64,000 nt of DNA, from assembly GCA_021521415.1 (NCBI GenBank), contig JAIQDT010014620.1, forward strand, positions 104,501 to 168,500, in the 5' to 3' direction. The position numbers were made by a program, and so were the translations under genes. Position 1 is the stretch's first letter. Each line of letters begins with the position of its first letter. Below the pieces are notes generated by a model. It ran no database searches. It was not told where the DNA came from and worked only from the letters and a program-made list of their open reading frames with translations. This DNA is from Bidens hawaiensis. Its lineage: Eukaryota; Streptophyta; Magnoliopsida; Asterales; Asteraceae. Shown piece by piece: positions 11,757 through 22,706 of the stretch.

Positions 11757-14091
11757 TTTTTTTTTTTTTTTTTTGAGCTCTAGGAACGTGATTTTATTAA
11801 ATCTTAACCGTTTCAAAGTTAAAACTTAAAAAATTATAACATGCGTATTATATAGAAACATAGATATTACATCAACATAGCAGGTAGGCGGGCAACAAGC
11901 TGCGCCGCCACCCCTTTCTGAATTGCAAACCCTAACCTGCTAAAGACATACCCCTGCCCTTTGGAGTCGACACATTGCTATGCACAACCCGTTGGACCAT
12001 GGTTAGGAAACAGATAGCTTCCGGTGCCAAGGAGCCAAAGGTATCAAAAGCCAAAGGGACAAAAACATGTTGGTTCTCTTCGCAGGCTTTAGCATGTTTC
12101 TCCACCTTCTTCGTTTCAGCCCTTTTCATTGCTTGCCCAGCTACAAACCCATTATCCCTCAAACCAGCTAATGGAGATACCCCTGTGAGGTCAACACAAG
12201 CGTGTTTTCCCCCGGCCCAACCAAAGACGAGCAAATCTGCCGGTTGTAGAGTGGATCTCCCTTCCGTGGGGTCTGTAAGGAAGTTTACGGGGGCTTCCTT
12301 TTTAGCTGATATCTCAGCTCGCCTTAAGATGTCCCAAAGAACGTCCCGCACCCAATCATGTCGGTATTTGAACCCAGGCATCTCCTTGCAATGAACCGCA
12401 TGCTCTCCGAATTTATCCAGGCAAGCCTTACGGCAGATCGGACATGTTTCGTCTTCTGGGTACATTGGGACCATCAAACGGTACTTAAGAATGGCCCTAT
12501 ACTCGACCGCAGACATGCTTTGGCCCAAGCCATCAATCGGGATAACGGTCAGAAAATCTTGGGCATGAGGACCTTGTAAGCATTCAATAACCGCCTTCTG
12601 TCGGGGAGACAATCCAAAAACTTCTCCCAAGCTCTGAGCGATTTTGCCAAAAAGGGCATTCGCCAAAGTTTTTTGAGGCTTTGGTGGGGCGGTGTCCATA
12701 TTAGAAAAGCCGCCAATGTCAAAGTCTGGGAGAGTGCCATTTAGGCGTTCCAGGGCCTGCACGTAGTCTGAGTCCAGGTCGACAACTCCGCTATTCCTTA
12801 AGATGTGATTCTGTAGCTTCCAAGACTGAGCCCTCGACGCTACAAAAGCGTAAACCCCAACATCATGAGCCGAAAGAAGGCCTAAACCCCCTAAGCGCAT
12901 CGGTAAAGATGCAAGTCGCCACTGAAGATCACCAAAGAACGGGCCTCCACATACAACTATGTCTTCGATGGCTTCTCGAAGCCCCTTATCAAAACAGGAT
13001 ACCGCATCATCCATCATATGGGGGTGGCATGTTCGTAACCCAAAAAGCAACTTAGCAACCCCCATGCAAGACCTAAGCAGGAGGAGTTCGCTCTAGGGAT
13101 CCCTAAGGCAAGGTAAGAGTTTCATAAGATCAACCGCACGAGATGCTCTCCGCCTCGCCAACTCCTTAATAAAGTAGGGATCTCGACTAACAGCCCCTCC
13201 AAGGAGCTTTACCCCTCTCTCTGGTCTACCAATCCCACTAGGGAAAAGCCCATCTTTGACTTTCACCCCATTACACGCTGGCCAAAAAACCTCGGTTTTC
13301 TTAATATTAAGTTGCAGCCCCAATGATGGCCCTTCCGAGCTGATAATGTCTAGAGCTTTAGCGACTTCGTTGGCACCACCAATAATAGTCCCATCATCCA
13401 AGTACCAAGCATGAAATGGGAGGTTACAGTCATTTTGTACTCGAATAACAAGAGGGTGTAATGCTAAGGCAAAGAGGAGGGGCCCAAGGGGGTCTCCCTG
13501 CTGAACCCCAGTAGTAGCCCCTATACAGTCATCACCAACGTACAACCTAGCCGGCTGGGCATAAAGGAACTGGACCCATAGATAGATAGACGGGCAATGA
13601 TGATGAACCTCCCGGAGAAGGGCTGCGCTGTCGACCATATTGAAGGCGTTGGAGAAGTCTACAGTAAGCATAGCTAAAGTTCCCACCCCAAACTGAAAGT
13701 CCCCTAAATACTGAGTCATTTCCTTCCCAACCATCTTCATAGCCACTTTAGAAACCAACCTACGCCAGATAGCCCCCACAGCAATGGGCCGAATTCCATT
13801 ATCCGGCTTTAATAAAGGGGTAAGGGGGGCTGAAGCAATAAACACAGCGAGCACCTTGGGGCACAGACCCCCTAGCCATAAGTTGACGACTTCAGTGATG
13901 GCTGAGAGCAGACCCATGGAAGTCACTGATCCCTCACCACTAAGAGCGTCCAACAAGTGTTGCGCCCGCATCCCGTCTCTCCCGCATGAGGTCCCTTTAG
14001 GAAATGATCGGATACATTTAAGCACACAGTCCCCATCCACAGAGAGAGTAGGTAGGGCGACAGAGCTAGAAGGCAAGTAATCACTACACGC
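11757..14091 (-). mobile_element. 5'-truncated non-LTR retrotransposon with poly(A) tail
   Basis: On the minus strand a reverse-transcriptase reading frame is followed by a short 3' region with AATAAAA and then a run of 18 A (T run at 11757-11774). A 7-bp candidate target duplication TTTAATA flanks the insert (11750-11756 and 14092-14098). The coding part starts just upstream of the first conserved RT block, so the 5' half of the element is missing, as expected for incomplete reverse transcription. A second, older relic of the same 3' end lies at 53284-53410. Confidence 0.8.
11867..14091 (-). pseudogene. non-LTR reverse transcriptase with C-terminal CCHC and endonuclease-like domain (broken)
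   Basis: Read on the minus strand, RT blocks appear in order: FPKGTSCGRDG, GIRPIAVG, motif A with VDFSNAFN, motif B QQGDPLGP, motif C YLDD (about 13393-13404), then NIKKTE and KLLGG. The thumb region is followed by a C-x2-C-x10-H-x3-C cluster, an RHD motif and a PAD...D...K-like region reminiscent of the restriction-like endonuclease of R2-type elements. An in-frame TAG at 13093-13095 splits the frame; reading resumes without a shift. Near 11945-11955 a one-base shift moves the conserved C-terminus into another frame, ending at a TAA at 11867-11869. There also appears to be an internal deletion between the FGVG motif and motif A. It is not functional as read. Confidence 0.8.
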
Positions 14092-14098
14092 TTTAATA

Positions 14099-14424
14099 AT
14101 GTAACAATAATTTCGTTTTTACTTTTTATATCTATGGACCCTGAGTATGTGTAGTATTTAAAATTGTCTTCGGTTGGTTCACTAATATTCGGTATTCGAA
14201 TGTATCACTTGATTATCAAATTTTAGTTCTAGTATAGTAAATCCATGCATGCACGAAACATTTTTTTTTATTCCCTATCTTTTTTCTATTTTCTAAGCCA
14301 TATGCATGTGGTTGACGAAGTCTTTTGTTCAATTATCAAATTCTATCAACGAGGTCTCAAATAAAATCATCCAAGTAAACTATTTTAAGCATACAAAGAC
14401 TAGAGATAACCCAAAACGTATTAC
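14099..14424. other. short gap between LINE and LTR retrotransposon
   Basis: About 325 bp of AT-rich DNA with no gene or repeat that I recognise; it is host DNA between two independent insertions. Confidence 0.5.
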
Positions 14425-14429
14425 TAGTG

Positions 14430-15360
14430 TGAAGAGGTAGGTCCCAGCAGAGCCCAGTTGGACCCGCAAGACTCACCTTAAACAGGGACGTCTGTGCAGA
14501 GACCAACTGGATCCGCAGGACCAACCATGCTCAGAGACGTAACGTCCTTACGCGCAGTACGCAAGCTGGTCCCGCAGGAAATGCCTCCCAATGGTGAAGG
14601 ACTCCGCCTGTCCCCGCAGCCTCGGATACAAGCCATTAGGGAAGGCCACCCGCGCAGCATGGCTACACGCACAAGGCACTTAACTCTCCCCGGTGTCACC
14701 TGAAGGAATGAGCAAAGGCGGGAGGGGGAAAACTCCCGCCTAAATGAGCCAGTCCGTATGATGGAGGATCTTTTGTGTGATACCTGACGAGGTACAGACA
14801 AAAGATCTGACCAAGAATGCGACAGCTCACTGACAGCAGCATGGCAGACAGCACGCCACAGCACTGTGACCAATAGCCGCCGCCTACCCACCAACTCCTG
14901 CCATACCACGTGCCTAGCCTGTAGTTGGCAGAAGAGGAAGAGTGCACGACACGCCTGCTCTGTGTCAGCCGCTACCTATCCACCACTCACAGGCAAGGCA
15001 CGTGCATAGGTTACAGTTGGTAGCGTGTTGGGCCGGCTAAACCCCTTGGAAACCTACCTTCGGCTATAAATACCCCAATGGTATGATCATCTTACAACAT
15101 CTTATCTTATCATATATACCTGATATCTGCTCTAGCAATCTCTTAATATACTTTTATATTTAAAGAGCAATCTAGTCTGATTCTCACGCCGGAGGGTGGT
15201 CACAAGGAGGAACCCCCCCCTTCTCAGTGACGAGCTCACGGTGTCTGTTTTGCAGGTTATCAGAAGAACCATCTTCCAAGGGTCTAACCCCTCGTGGGAA
15301 ACTGCTCTCCAACCCCCAGGTTACCAGTAATCTGCCCGGGGTCTGGTTAGTGTTTCTTCA
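14430..15360 (+). repeat. 5' LTR of the 14.4-kb element
   Basis: Starts TGAAGAGGTAGG and ends GTGTTTCTTCA. A TATA box (TATAAATA) lies at 15065-15072. Four base differences from the 3' LTR were seen on direct comparison. Confidence 0.93.
15065..15072 (+). promoter_or_regulatory. TATA box in the 5' LTR
   Basis: TATAAATA within GGCTATAAATACC; the matching site in the 3' LTR is at 23342-23349. It probably drives the sense (gag) transcript. Confidence 0.6.
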
Positions 15361-15376
15361 TTGGCGCCATCCGTGC
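15361..15376 (+). other. primer-binding site
   Basis: TTGGCGCCATCCGTGC follows the 5' LTR directly. The first 15 bases are identical to the corresponding site of the 44.1-kb element (44502), which supports a common lineage. The primer tRNA was not identified. Confidence 0.7.
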
Positions 15377-15425
15377 ATAAAGCTAGAACTTCATTTTTCT
15401 CCAGTTTTTTCAAACTTCTAGAAAG

Positions 15426-16886
15426 ATGGTTAAAGAAACTCCGGTAACCACAACCCCAGCTACTGGAGGGAATACCGGCAACACAGTTTTTACAAACACT
15501 ACCCCGGTTACCCAAGCCGGGGCAAGTGAAGTAAATTTTACGAACACTACCCCAGTTACCCAAGCTGGGGCAAGTGCAGTAAATAATCGCCCACTGGGAT
15601 TCACCGATACCCAGTTTGAAAAACGAACAAGACTCCCCCGCCAAACTCTCGATGAAGTTAAGGCATGGGCGGAGGCACGACAAAAGGAATTCCAAGCTGA
15701 GTTGGACGAACGCTTGCGTTCCGTCCAACAGGCCGACGAATTCGAAGAATACTTGGACAATGACTCGGAGGAATCCGACTCCGACGCGAACCCTCGCCAT
15801 AGGGCAAAAGGGAAGCGTAAGGAAACGGACTCCCAACCGAGAAGGCATTTTGGACAAGCCTTCAAACCAAAAAGCACAGGTGGAAGTTCACGAGACTTCT
15901 CCAAAACGTTCAGACCGAACGTTGCAAATGCGGGAACGTCCAAATTTGCAAGGGACATTGCGGAAGCAATTGCCCCAAAAAGTGCCAAACAAATGCCCAA
16001 CATAGGCACTTATGATGGTATGTCCGACCCAGACGACCATTTGAACAGGTTCATAGCAGGGGCAACCGTCAGCAACTGGACGGAACCCACGTGGTGTTAC
16101 ATGTTTCAAATGACGCTGGTGGGGGCTGCTAGGGTTTGGTTTGATCGTTTACCGGTTAACCACATTTACGACTGGGCAGACTTCCAGCAGAAGTTTAGCC
16201 AACACTTCAGCCAGCAGCGAAAGTATACCGATGAGCAATGGACAATCCTCAAATGCATACGGGAAGAAGATGAATCTCTGCCAAACTTCATCACTCGCTT
16301 CAACTCAAAGAAGTTAAGTTTGGGCAATATCAGCGAGGATCTTGTTCGCGCAGCCTTCATCCAGGGCGCGCAGGACCCAGAGCTTATCCGCACCCTAACG
16401 GGTAAAGATGGAATGCCATCCACATGGGATGGCATCATGACAGCAGCCAAACGCTATGCGGAAACGGAGAAGCAACTGGGTAGAGACCTTCCGCAGAGCA
16501 CAAACCTTTACACCCAGAGGACGAGAGAGGACAACGTCCTCACCGCCCGATTGAACAAAAAACGGAAGCAAGGCATTTGGCAGTCAAGGGTAAACTTTGA
16601 CACCTCATCCGGCTTACAGCACCGATTGGGTGAAAGGGATAATGTAAAGCTGCACCGGAACTCCAGATGGACGCCACTTACCAAAAGCGTCACTGACATA
16701 TTTGCTACTGAAGAGCTCCCATGGCCAAAGCCTCCAGTAATCCGACATCGTCACGATGCTGATCGGAGCAAGTACTGTGACTATCACAGAACAAAAGGCC
16801 ACAACACTGAAGAATGCATAGACGTAAAAGACATGGTCGAAACATTCGTCAGAGATGGGACGCTCGCACACCTCGTGGCGAAATAA
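15426..16886 (+). CDS. retrotransposon Gag protein
   Basis: 486 residues from the ATG at 15426, 65 bp after the LTR. The N-terminal 150 residues are low-complexity and charged. The middle (about 195-360) is a typical plant retrotransposon gag domain: a YDGMSDPDDHL motif, a WxxxF.....GAARVWF block, and the F...F..Q.......... core. Near the end a C-x2-H-x4-H-x4-C pattern (CDYHRTKGHNTEEC) forms a zinc-knuckle-like motif. Gag would form the cytoplasmic virus-like particle that packages the element RNA. The frame is intact, but no pol follows. After the stop at 16886 there is about 1.4 kb of tandem repeat and then the antisense gene, so Pol must come from another element if this one moves. Confidence 0.9.
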   Translation: MVKETPVTTTPATGGNTGNTVFTNTTPVTQAGASEVNFTNTTPVTQAGASAVNNRPLGFTDTQFEKRTRLPRQTLDEVKAWAEARQKEFQAELDERLRSVQQADEFEEYLDNDSEESDSDANPRHRAKGKRKETDSQPRRHFGQAFKPKSTGGSSRDFSKTFRPNVANAGTSKFARDIAEAIAPKSAKQMPNIGTYDGMSDPDDHLNRFIAGATVSNWTEPTWCYMFQMTLVGAARVWFDRLPVNHIYDWADFQQKFSQHFSQQRKYTDEQWTILKCIREEDESLPNFITRFNSKKLSLGNISEDLVRAAFIQGAQDPELIRTLTGKDGMPSTWDGIMTAAKRYAETEKQLGRDLPQSTNLYTQRTREDNVLTARLNKKRKQGIWQSRVNFDTSSGLQHRLGERDNVKLHRNSRWTPLTKSVTDIFATEELPWPKPPVIRHRHDADRSKYCDYHRTKGHNTEECIDVKDMVETFVRDGTLAHLVAK

Positions 16887-18270
16887 AAGCTAAGCAGGTA
16901 GGCAGGTGCGTGTGGAACCATGGCTGGGGTAAACACGAATAAAAAATCAGCTTCAATATGGAGACTACATGCTGCGTAAAGAACGAGATCCCGAAACAGG
17001 TGCGTGTCGGCTCGATGGCACTCCTGTCCCAACATGGAAGGGAGTTCAATTACACAGTTTGCATGTAATCAATTCCAATTTGTACAGAAAAGGCCAAGAG
17101 CCACTTCTAATGGAAATGATTCTCTTTCAAACGTCGAAGCTGATGATTTACATTTATACTTTTGTACACACTAATATGCCGGTTTTCACCGCATAATTAC
17201 AAAAAACGTCATTGCATGGGAAGGCGGTCCTACCCGCACGAACCCAAAAAGCATGATAAACCTTCACGCAGGTCAGTTGAAGGGGAAAAAAGTTACCATA
17301 TGAAAGTGCTGGTCTATCCGCATGAATCATTCGAGGGAACTGCACCAACCTATCAACAACCGCGCGTGGGACGGTTCAAAATTATTAAGAGGAAAGGTAA
17401 ACCTATACGCAGGTCAGATATGGGTAAAGTTATGCCATCCTACTAAGTGCAAGTGACGGGTCTACCCGCACAATCACGAAAGAGGAAGCAAAACTTCACA
17501 CCTATTATCAGCCACGTTCAAAGGTTAACTTATCCTCAACAGGCAAACCTTCACGCAGGTCAGTTGAAGGAGAAGAGTTCAATTATTCCATTAAATGAAA
17601 ATGCCGGTCTATCCGCATGAATCATGAAAGGAAAATGAACACTAATCTATCAACAACTGCGCGTCGAACGGTTAAAACTATCCAACACTGGTGACGGCAT
17701 TCACATTACGTGAAGTCGTTGCGTGGGAAGGCGGTCTTACCCGCACGAACCCAATAACGTGGCAAACCTTCACGCAGGTCAGTTGAAGGAGAAGAGTTCA
17801 ATTATTCCATTAAATGAAAGTGCCGGTCTATCCGCATGAATCATGAAAGGAAAATGAACACTAACCTATCGACAACCGCGCGTCGAACGGTTCAAAACAA
17901 AATTCTTAAAAAGGTAAGAAAAACCTACACGCAGGTCAGGTATGGGTAAAGTTTTGCCATCCTACTAAGTGCAAGTGACGGTTCTACCCGCGCAATCACG
18001 AAAGAGGAAGCAAAACTTCACACCTATTAACCACGTTCAAAGGTTAACTTATCCTCAAAAAGTAAGAAAAACCTACACGCAGGTTAGATAAAAGTTAAAG
18101 TTTAGCCATCCTACCAAGTGCAAGGGACGGTTCTACCCGCACAATCACGAAGGAGGAAGCGAAACTTTAACCCACTATCAACCACGTTCAAAGGTTCTTA
18201 TTCTAAACACTTGGAAAATTGCTATTTTAAACTAAGTATGCAAGTCATAAGTTTATAAAGCAAAGAATCC
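16887..18270 (+). repeat. long-period tandem repeats downstream of gag
   Basis: Imperfect direct repeats with a period of roughly 200-300 bp. The word CCTTCACGCAGGTCAGTTGA recurs at 17261, 17548 and 17767, and a block with CTACCCGCACAATCACGAA recurs around 17460, 17980 and 18130. Other shared words are GGTCTATCCGCATGAATCAT and CAACCGCGCGT. No coding function seen. Such variable arrays are common beside the genes of Tat/Ogre elements. Confidence 0.75.
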
Positions 18271-18393
18271 AATGAAAGGAATAACAATCGTATATTTCAA
18301 TGATATATTACAACAGTGGCCGGGTAACTACCCGCCTAAAAGAAATCTATACAAAGCTAAGTCTATCCTAGCAGTGGGAAGGGATCTTCAGGA

Positions 18394-21368
18394 TCAGGCT
18401 TCAGGGCCACCTCCGCTTGGACCAGCACCGTCAGAGAGCGGCTGCCCAAGGAAAGCCTTAAGAATGTTTAGCCCATCATCAGCAGCAGCAGCTTCATTCA
18501 CCTTCTCCACCACTGGATGCGGGAAGGCAGCGTACTGGTTCACAGCTTGGTCATAAGCAGCTTCAGTATTAACATTGAATAAAGGGAAGTTGGAGGGCGG
18601 AAAGCCTCTCTCAGCAAACCCTAGACCAAGTAGGAAGCCAGTCTTCTCCCCATCCTCATGAGAAGCGTTGAGGGCTGCGCTCATCGCATCGTCATAAGAG
18701 GTCTCTGAAAGGACCCGACGCACAACCTACAAAAGAATACAAGTTAGAACATTTTCTAATTACGAGCGGAAAGCGTAAAGAAAAAGATAAAGATACCTGA
18801 GGCAACGCTTCTCGAAGCAGCCATTGGAGGGTAGCTTGACTTTCTTTGTAAGCACGTTCGGCTCCGCTTTTATCAAGGTTGGCAAGTTGAACTTCCTTGG
18901 CGGCAGCCTCTTCGACGCTTTTGAGTTTCCTTTCAGTGCGGTCAAGCACCCCCCTCTGGTCAAGGATCTCCTGCAGCTTCTTGGCATCTTCCATTGCCAA
19001 GGCGTCATGAGCATGCTGAAGAGCCTTTAATTTGCATCTAAGCTGCCCATTCTCTTCGCGAAGCGGCTCAGCAACAGCTTCAGCCTTGGCAGCCCTCTCA
19101 GTTGAGTTTCGCGCAGTCTCCTTAGCCAGCCGAAGCTGTTCATTCACAGCTTGGGCAGCCTTGGAGCGGGCCTCGAGTCGCGCCTGGACTTCAACCTCGA
19201 GGGCCTTGAATGCTCTCTCCTTCTCGGCGGCGGCAGCGGCCAACTGCCGGTTCTCCTCCCGCAGAGCCCGCGTCTCAGATATTTCTTTGGCGCGAGCTGC
19301 TTTTAACTTGTCGTTTTCACGACAAAGCAGCTCGACGCGGGGCTGCATCCGGGCTTGGAGAACCCGAAGCTCATTGGTTAGCCTACCCTCCTGGTAGCTA
19401 GCCATGGCTTCCCCCAACGCACCATGAGGAGCAGCGTGGCGAGCCCAATCCACGCACTCCACAGGGGTGCGAAGGGTTGTTCCTCGGCGTATGTTCCATC
19501 TTGGAACATACACTTCATTGGAATCCGACACTGCAAAAGAAACAAAGGCAGTTAGGAAAAGATGACAAAAATATACAAAGGAAAAAGAACCCTACGTACC
19601 TGTAGGGTCAATAACAGGCCGATAGCCGCCAAACCCATCACCTGAACCTAAAGGAAATCCATCCAACAGGTCAGGCAGAAGGGAAGGTGGCATAGATCGG
19701 CGGGAAGCCCGGCGCGTACCTGATGGTCCGGCCGTCGGTGCCGGTGGCGCAGGTATAGTGGCAGCCGCTGTGGTAGCCATTGTTGGCGTCGCCTCCTCAG
19801 CAACAGTAACCGCCGGCTCCGTGAAAGATGTTGTAAAAATTGCACTCACGGCCGGCGGAGACACCTTCTCAGCTGGAACAGCCTCAGGAAGGCTGGAACC
19901 AACGGAAGCAGGCGCAGACGCCTGGGTCGACGCCTCGGGAAGGCTGACCGAGCCTTCCCTCATTGGCGGGGGAATACTTGCTCCAACTCCACCCTGGAAT
20001 GCGTCAGCATCCACACCTGCACAAGCAAAAGTGTTAGAAAATTTATTTGAAACAACAAATCTAGACGAATTATGGGGGTACTTACGGGGTTTCTTGAGCT
20101 TGAACGTACGGACGAGCGGGGGCGAACCCGATGGAGCCGGCCTCTTGACACCGGTAACCGTCGTCGTCGCTGCCTCCCCGGAGGTAACAGCTACAGCCTC
20201 CGGAGCGGTGGTCTCCTCACCACCGGGCTTCCCCGCCACCTCTGCACTATCTGACTCCGAGTCAGATAGGACTACCGGGTCGGCCGTAGAGGCCACCTTC
20301 TCCTTGCCTTTCCCGACGGCAGCCTTTTTCTTCCGCACCAGTGGAGGACCTTCTGCGGATTCCTCAGAAGAAGAAATGTCAACTCCAGCAGCAGGCACAG
20401 CATTGAGAGGTTCAGGGTAGAAGATAGGCTTACCTGGCCGTCGGTGGCTCAGGATCTCTTGGCCTGGCGGGTAAACCTCCACGAACCGACCCGCGGTCTG
20501 CTCTAAGATGGGCAACTCGTTCTCGTCCAGAGCACGAGTACCCATCCGCGCGGGACCATCTTCCTCCCGCGGGTTCAGGAGCGACTGAAGATCGTTCCCC
20601 TCTGAAATCAACAAGAAAGTTAGAAAAAATCAAAGTCAGCAAAATGAAACAAGACGTACCATAAGGGACAGAGTTCGAACCATATTCAAGGACGATCGGA
20701 ACCTTATCCGCATTCGCCGCCTTCCACACCCGGCTCATCCCCAGCATCACCATCGCCGACTCCGGAAAACGGAAAACCGGGGACCGGACCCGGGATATCT
20801 TCGAGAACCATTCCGCCTCCTCGTAGTTGAGGGCGGGAAGGTTCGGAAGCGCCTGACCATTCTTGAACTTCATGGCGATGGGGATGGCGCGAGCGGATAT
20901 GAAGAAGAACTCTCTCCTCCATGAGCGAAGACTCCGCTCGGTGGTACAAATCTTTAAACCCTTGATACGGGTTGTAAGAGTGTACCACCCCTGGATGCAC
21001 CTCCAAGTGTAGAAGGTCATCAGACGGTCAACGAGGGGCTCAAGGCCCAGTATCCGGCACACCCACTCAAAGTGCCGGACCTTGGCAATGGCCATGGGGT
21101 GCACCTCTGTCAGGTGCACACCGTGCCTCTCCAGGACACGGTACACAAACTTTGTCAACGGAAACCTAAGGTTTCCGTAGACAAAGAATGCAGCATAAAC
21201 CCCGATCTTGCCACTAGGGGCATCGTACACAGTATGGTGGGGTTCAGGAAACTCAGGCTCGAGAGACTCGAGCATGAACTTCCTGACGATATACTGGTAC
21301 AGATCGACAGGAAGAGAGCACTGGCATTCGCCAGCAGTCTTCTGGTCATCAGCATCATGAGAAGACAT
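18394..21368 (-). CDS. antisense accessory gene of the LTR retrotransposon, five exons
   Basis: Read on the minus strand from ATG at 21368, five exons join with GT-AG junctions and matching phases: 21368-20660, 20601-20086, 20016-19600, 19530-18797, 18726-18394, for 902 residues ending in a stop at 18394. Introns are short (58-70 bp). Residues about 20-236 (LPVDLYQYIVRKFMLESL, GKIGVYAAFFVYGNLRFPL, FYTWRC, RVWKAAN) resemble the plant 'putative gypsy-type transposase' domain found in antisense ORFs of Tat elements. Next come acidic, Ser/Pro/Ala-rich segments with KKKAAVGKGKEK basic patches. Exon 4 carries a long Glu/Lys/Ala/Leu coiled coil (about 595-785). The Gly/Pro-rich tail ends GPSGGGPEA. 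Its function is unknown. The intact frame across five exons suggests selection or very recent copying. The start is supported by its position before the conserved domain. Confidence 0.85.
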
Positions 21369-21837
21369 GGTGGAAGAAAGATAAAAAGAGATTTCAGGGT
21401 AATGCTTTACTGAACAGAAAAATTCGCCGGAAATTACTTGAGAAGAAGAGATGAAAGTGAAAAGTGTGAATTGCAAATAACCCTCTCCCCCTTTATATAG
21501 TAATCGCAATTAATGCGATGAATTTAATACGGAAGAGAGAGAAACCAAAGGTGCAATGAAACTATGACGCGTGACAAAAGCAAGCTGGCAACATCTGTCA
21601 CAAGGACGTATGCCAGAGATTTCGCGGCTACGCGCCCGAAATCCCGTGCCCACGCGCCTGAAAAAGCAACTGGAATGACCATGTTCTGTCACGTCACCAT
21701 AACTCCCTGCACGTCCTGACACAGTCAGAAGAAACCGTCGCACGACGTTTCAGAGGTTTGGACTTATCTTTTCACCAACTCTTCGAATTTCAAAATTCAA
21801 AATTCGAAAATATTAAAAAGTAAGCGGGAAAATACCC

Positions 21838-22330
21838 CTTACCCCTTGGCAAGCAAGTAACCGTAAGACGGATGCGGGTACAGTGTAAAGGCAAAACCCT
21901 TCACATACCTAGCACCCGCAGGGAATTGAAGCCAAATAAATCTTGGCAAACAAATAACCGTAAGACGGCTGTGGGTAGTGTTAAGGCAAAACCCTTCACA
22001 TACCTAACACCCGCAGGGAATTGAAGCCAAGAAAACCTTGGTGAACAAGTAACCGTAAGACGGATGCGGGTACAGTGTTAAGGCAAAACCCTTCACATAC
22101 CTAGCACCCGCAGGGAATTAAAGCCAAGTACCTCGGCAACCAAGTAACTATAAGACGGGTGCGGGTACAGTGTAAAGGCAAAACCCTTCACATACCTAAC
22201 ACCCGCAGGGAATTGACGCCAGGAATACCTTGGAAGTAAAGTAACCGTAAGACGAGCACAGGTACAGTGTTAAGGCAAAACCCTTCACATACCTAGCGCT
22301 CCGCTGGGAATTGAAACCAAGAAGGATCTT
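21838..22330 (+). repeat. ~98-bp tandem array, five copies
   Basis: Five imperfect copies start at about 21844, 21944, 22039, 22131 and 22229, each with GTAACCGTAAGACGG, GGGTACAGTGT.AAGGCAAAACCC and CACCCGCAGGGAATTGAAGCC. The array lies between the promoter side of the antisense gene and the purine tract. Confidence 0.85.
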
Positions 22331-22691
22331 CTGGGCAATGCTTGCGGAAACGGAAATAACATCCCCGCATAGCGGGAACGTCGAGAACTACGTTGTTTGA
22401 AGCTCCAAGATGGAATTGGTGGTCTTAACATAATTGATCACTATGTTCAAAACTACCAAAACCTCATGGAAAATACATACAACTGGGACTCAATGCTCCT
22501 GACTTGCGAGGAGGTTACAGACCTACCCGCATCATACCCAAAGACCAAGCAGGAAACTCGGGCATTTCTGCAAGTGACAAGGACTTCCGCGGAAAGAATC
22601 CCCATGGAAAACCTTACAAAACCCTTTTCAAAACCCTTTGCTCAAGTCCAAAAGTTCACCTCATTTTATTAAACACTCATGAGAAGAACAT

Positions 22692-22706
22692 TGGACTGGG
22701 GGGACT
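22692..22706 (+). other. polypurine tract
   Basis: TGGACTGGGGGGACT lies directly before the 3' LTR. Near-identical tracts occur at about 48261-48276 and 50210-50224. Confidence 0.75.

Noticed and set aside
11975..12579. Plus-strand open frames opposite the non-LTR reverse transcriptase
   Set aside because: Antisense shadows of the RT coding frame.
14478..14947. Open frames of up to 143 codons within each LTR (repeated at 22755-23224)
   Set aside because: Present identically in both LTRs because the LTRs are copies; no domain, and they lie upstream of the LTR TATA box on the opposite strand.
15321..16009. Minus-strand open frames of 178-199 codons opposite gag
   Set aside because: Shadows of the gag coding strand; no recognised domain, and gag has the conserved motifs.
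19758..20420. Plus-strand 220-codon open frame
   Set aside because: It is the complement of the Ser/Ala/Pro-rich exons 2-3 of the antisense gene and spans that gene's intron.
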